Assembly (NCBI GenBank): GCA_035504095.1
Contig: DATJSN010000092.1
Location: forward strand, 1 to 64,000
DNA: 64,000 bases
Reading direction: 5' to 3'
DNA from: DATJSN01 sp035504095
GTDB taxonomy: Bacteria > Planctomycetota > Phycisphaerae > WQYP01
A program made the position numbers and the translations under genes. This document shows, piece by piece, positions 62,986 through 64,000 of this stretch (positions are counted from its first letter, which is position 1; each line of letters begins with the position of its first letter). Under the pieces are notes generated by a model. It worked only from the letters and a program-made list of their open reading frames with translations, was not told the origin of the DNA and ran no database searches.

Positions 62986-63999
62986 ATGAATTTAAATACA
63001 AAAAATGAATCATTGCTCCCCACCCCCGCGCAGAGCGCGTGGATGGCGCTGGGCTACGGCATGTTTATTCACTTCGGACCCAATACTTTCGCCGGCGTCA
63101 TGTGGGGTGACGGAAAATTTCCCACCCAGGAATTTAATCCCACCGATCTGAACGTCCGCCAATGGGCCGAAGTTGCGCTTGAAGCGGGCATGAAATACGC
63201 AGTCCTCACCGCTAAACATCACGATGGTTTTTGCCTGTGGCCCAGCCGGCACACCGATTACTGCGTGCGCCATGCGGGCAATAAGACCGATGTGGTGCGC
63301 GAATTTGTCGAAGCGTTCCGATCGGCGGGTTTACAGGTGGGACTGTATTATTCACTCTGGGATCGCCGTCACCCGGATTATGAAGACGACCAGCACTACG
63401 CCGAATACATGCAAAATCAGATTCGTGAACTGCTCTCCGGATACGGCCCCATATTGGAATTGTGGTTCGACGGCGCCTGGGATAAAGACCATCCAACGCG
63501 ACGCGCTATTTATGATCCAAAATGGGAAAGCGATCCAAAGAGTGGTTTGACACACGGCCAACGCTGGCGTTGGCGCGAATTATATGAATTAATCCACCAG
63601 CTTCAGCCTGAATGCCTGGTGCTTAATAATATCAGCAACGATCGCCCGGGAGGAATTAAATATCCGCCGGTGGACCTTAGAAACGCGGAACTTTTTGATT
63701 ACATCTGGAATGACCGGCTTTGCGAACCCGTTACCGAAAATGTAATCACGACACCAGATGGTGGAAAACTTTTTCTGCCGCTGGAATATTGCGCTACGCT
63801 CAATCGCAACTGGTTTTACACACAAAACTTAGCACAAACACATCCATCAGCGGCGACTATCGCTGATTGGTACAGCCGCGCCAGAGCCACAGATGCATGC
63901 CTTCTGCTTAACGTAGGGCCTGATAAAAGGGGTATTGTTCCGGAATATCACCGCCCGTTTTTACGCGAATCGGCTAAACGGCTTGGGTTCCAGCGCTAG
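62986..63999 (+). CDS. alpha-L-fucosidase, GH29
   Basis: The 337-aa product is the catalytic barrel of GH29. It has AWMALGYGMFIHFGPNTF, GMKYAVLTAKHHDGFCLWPS, VGLYYSLWDRRHPDY, the nucleophile Asp162 in LELWFDGAWDKD, and ACLLLNVGPDKRGIVP near the end. There is no signal peptide, so it looks cytosolic, and it lacks the usual C-terminal beta domain, which makes it shorter than most (about 430-500 aa). It ends at 63999 with TAG and is complete. It may cleave fucose from imported glycans. Confidence 0.93.
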   Translation: MNLNTKNESLLPTPAQSAWMALGYGMFIHFGPNTFAGVMWGDGKFPTQEFNPTDLNVRQWAEVALEAGMKYAVLTAKHHDGFCLWPSRHTDYCVRHAGNKTDVVREFVEAFRSAGLQVGLYYSLWDRRHPDYEDDQHYAEYMQNQIRELLSGYGPILELWFDGAWDKDHPTRRAIYDPKWESDPKSGLTHGQRWRWRELYELIHQLQPECLVLNNISNDRPGGIKYPPVDLRNAELFDYIWNDRLCEPVTENVITTPDGGKLFLPLEYCATLNRNWFYTQNLAQTHPSAATIADWYSRARATDACLLLNVGPDKRGIVPEYHRPFLRESAKRLGFQR

Positions 64000-64000
64000 A

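Overview
The window looks like a chromosome segment of a Planctomycetota bacterium, most likely of the class Phycisphaerae. This is inferred from content, not from a marker gene. The evidence is the mix of gatCAB genes, a hopanoid/squalene set (hpnC, hpnD, hpnE), several hypothetical secreted or lipoproteins of planctomycete character, a large multi-HAMP hybrid kinase, sigma-54 regulation and the typical intergenic repeats built from phrases such as CGCAGATTAACGCAGATT and ACCACAGAG. Most of the window is moderately GC-rich; about 9.2-12.5 kb is clearly AT-rich and looks acquired. No rRNA and no convincing tRNA gene was seen.

Layout: 0-1.3 kb is a small accessory patch (a gene tail, a small orphan protein, a decayed IS transposase tail). 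1.3-6.5 kb holds rpmB (bL28) and the amidotransferase genes gatC, gatA, gatB, with a lipoprotein gene between gatC and gatA and a GxxExxY nuclease-like gene, bounded by perfect 18-bp inverted repeats, between gatA and gatB. 6.5-8.8 kb has a Phd/VapC-type toxin-antitoxin pair and a secreted gluzincin-like protein. 8.9-17.4 kb is an accessory island: a broken type IIG restriction-modification N-terminus, a class III cyclase-like gene split by a frameshift in a T9 tract, an ankyrin protein, membrane proteins, an unknown 403-aa protein, a second PIN toxin-antitoxin pair, a 1.7-kb gene-free block of several repeat families including a MITE-like element, and a suppressor-of-fused domain protein. 17.5-26.3 kb is one very large minus-strand gene for cyclic beta-1,2-glucan synthase.

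26.3-36.7 kb (minus strand) carries two small proteins, a REC-HK-REC kinase overlapping by 4 bp a 2100-aa cytosolic multi-HAMP hybrid kinase whose HAMP part is a DNA array of 276-bp repeats, and a PA0069-type radical SAM protein. 36.7-43.6 kb is a stress-protein cluster: DUF302, Ohr/OsmC, DUF2934, a DUF1328-like membrane protein, two DUF892 ferritin-like paralogues, a charged protein, a SYLF protein, an NtrC-type sigma-54 activator and an orphan H-box (DHp-like) protein. Three sites that match the sigma-54 consensus TGGCAY-N5-TTGCW with exact spacing sit in front of genes here, which suggests a local sigma-54 regulon.

44.3-64 kb is mostly housekeeping: a PSP1 protein, an EVE protein, hpnC-hpnD-hpnE (minus), ispH, a TgpA-like transglutaminase, dxs, trpD, galK, two secreted or lipoproteins of unknown function, two overlapping CNNM/CorC-type transporters and a GH29 alpha-L-fucosidase that ends one base before the window does. 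dxs and ispH (first and last steps of the MEP pathway) beside hpnCDE make an isoprenoid-to-squalene neighbourhood.
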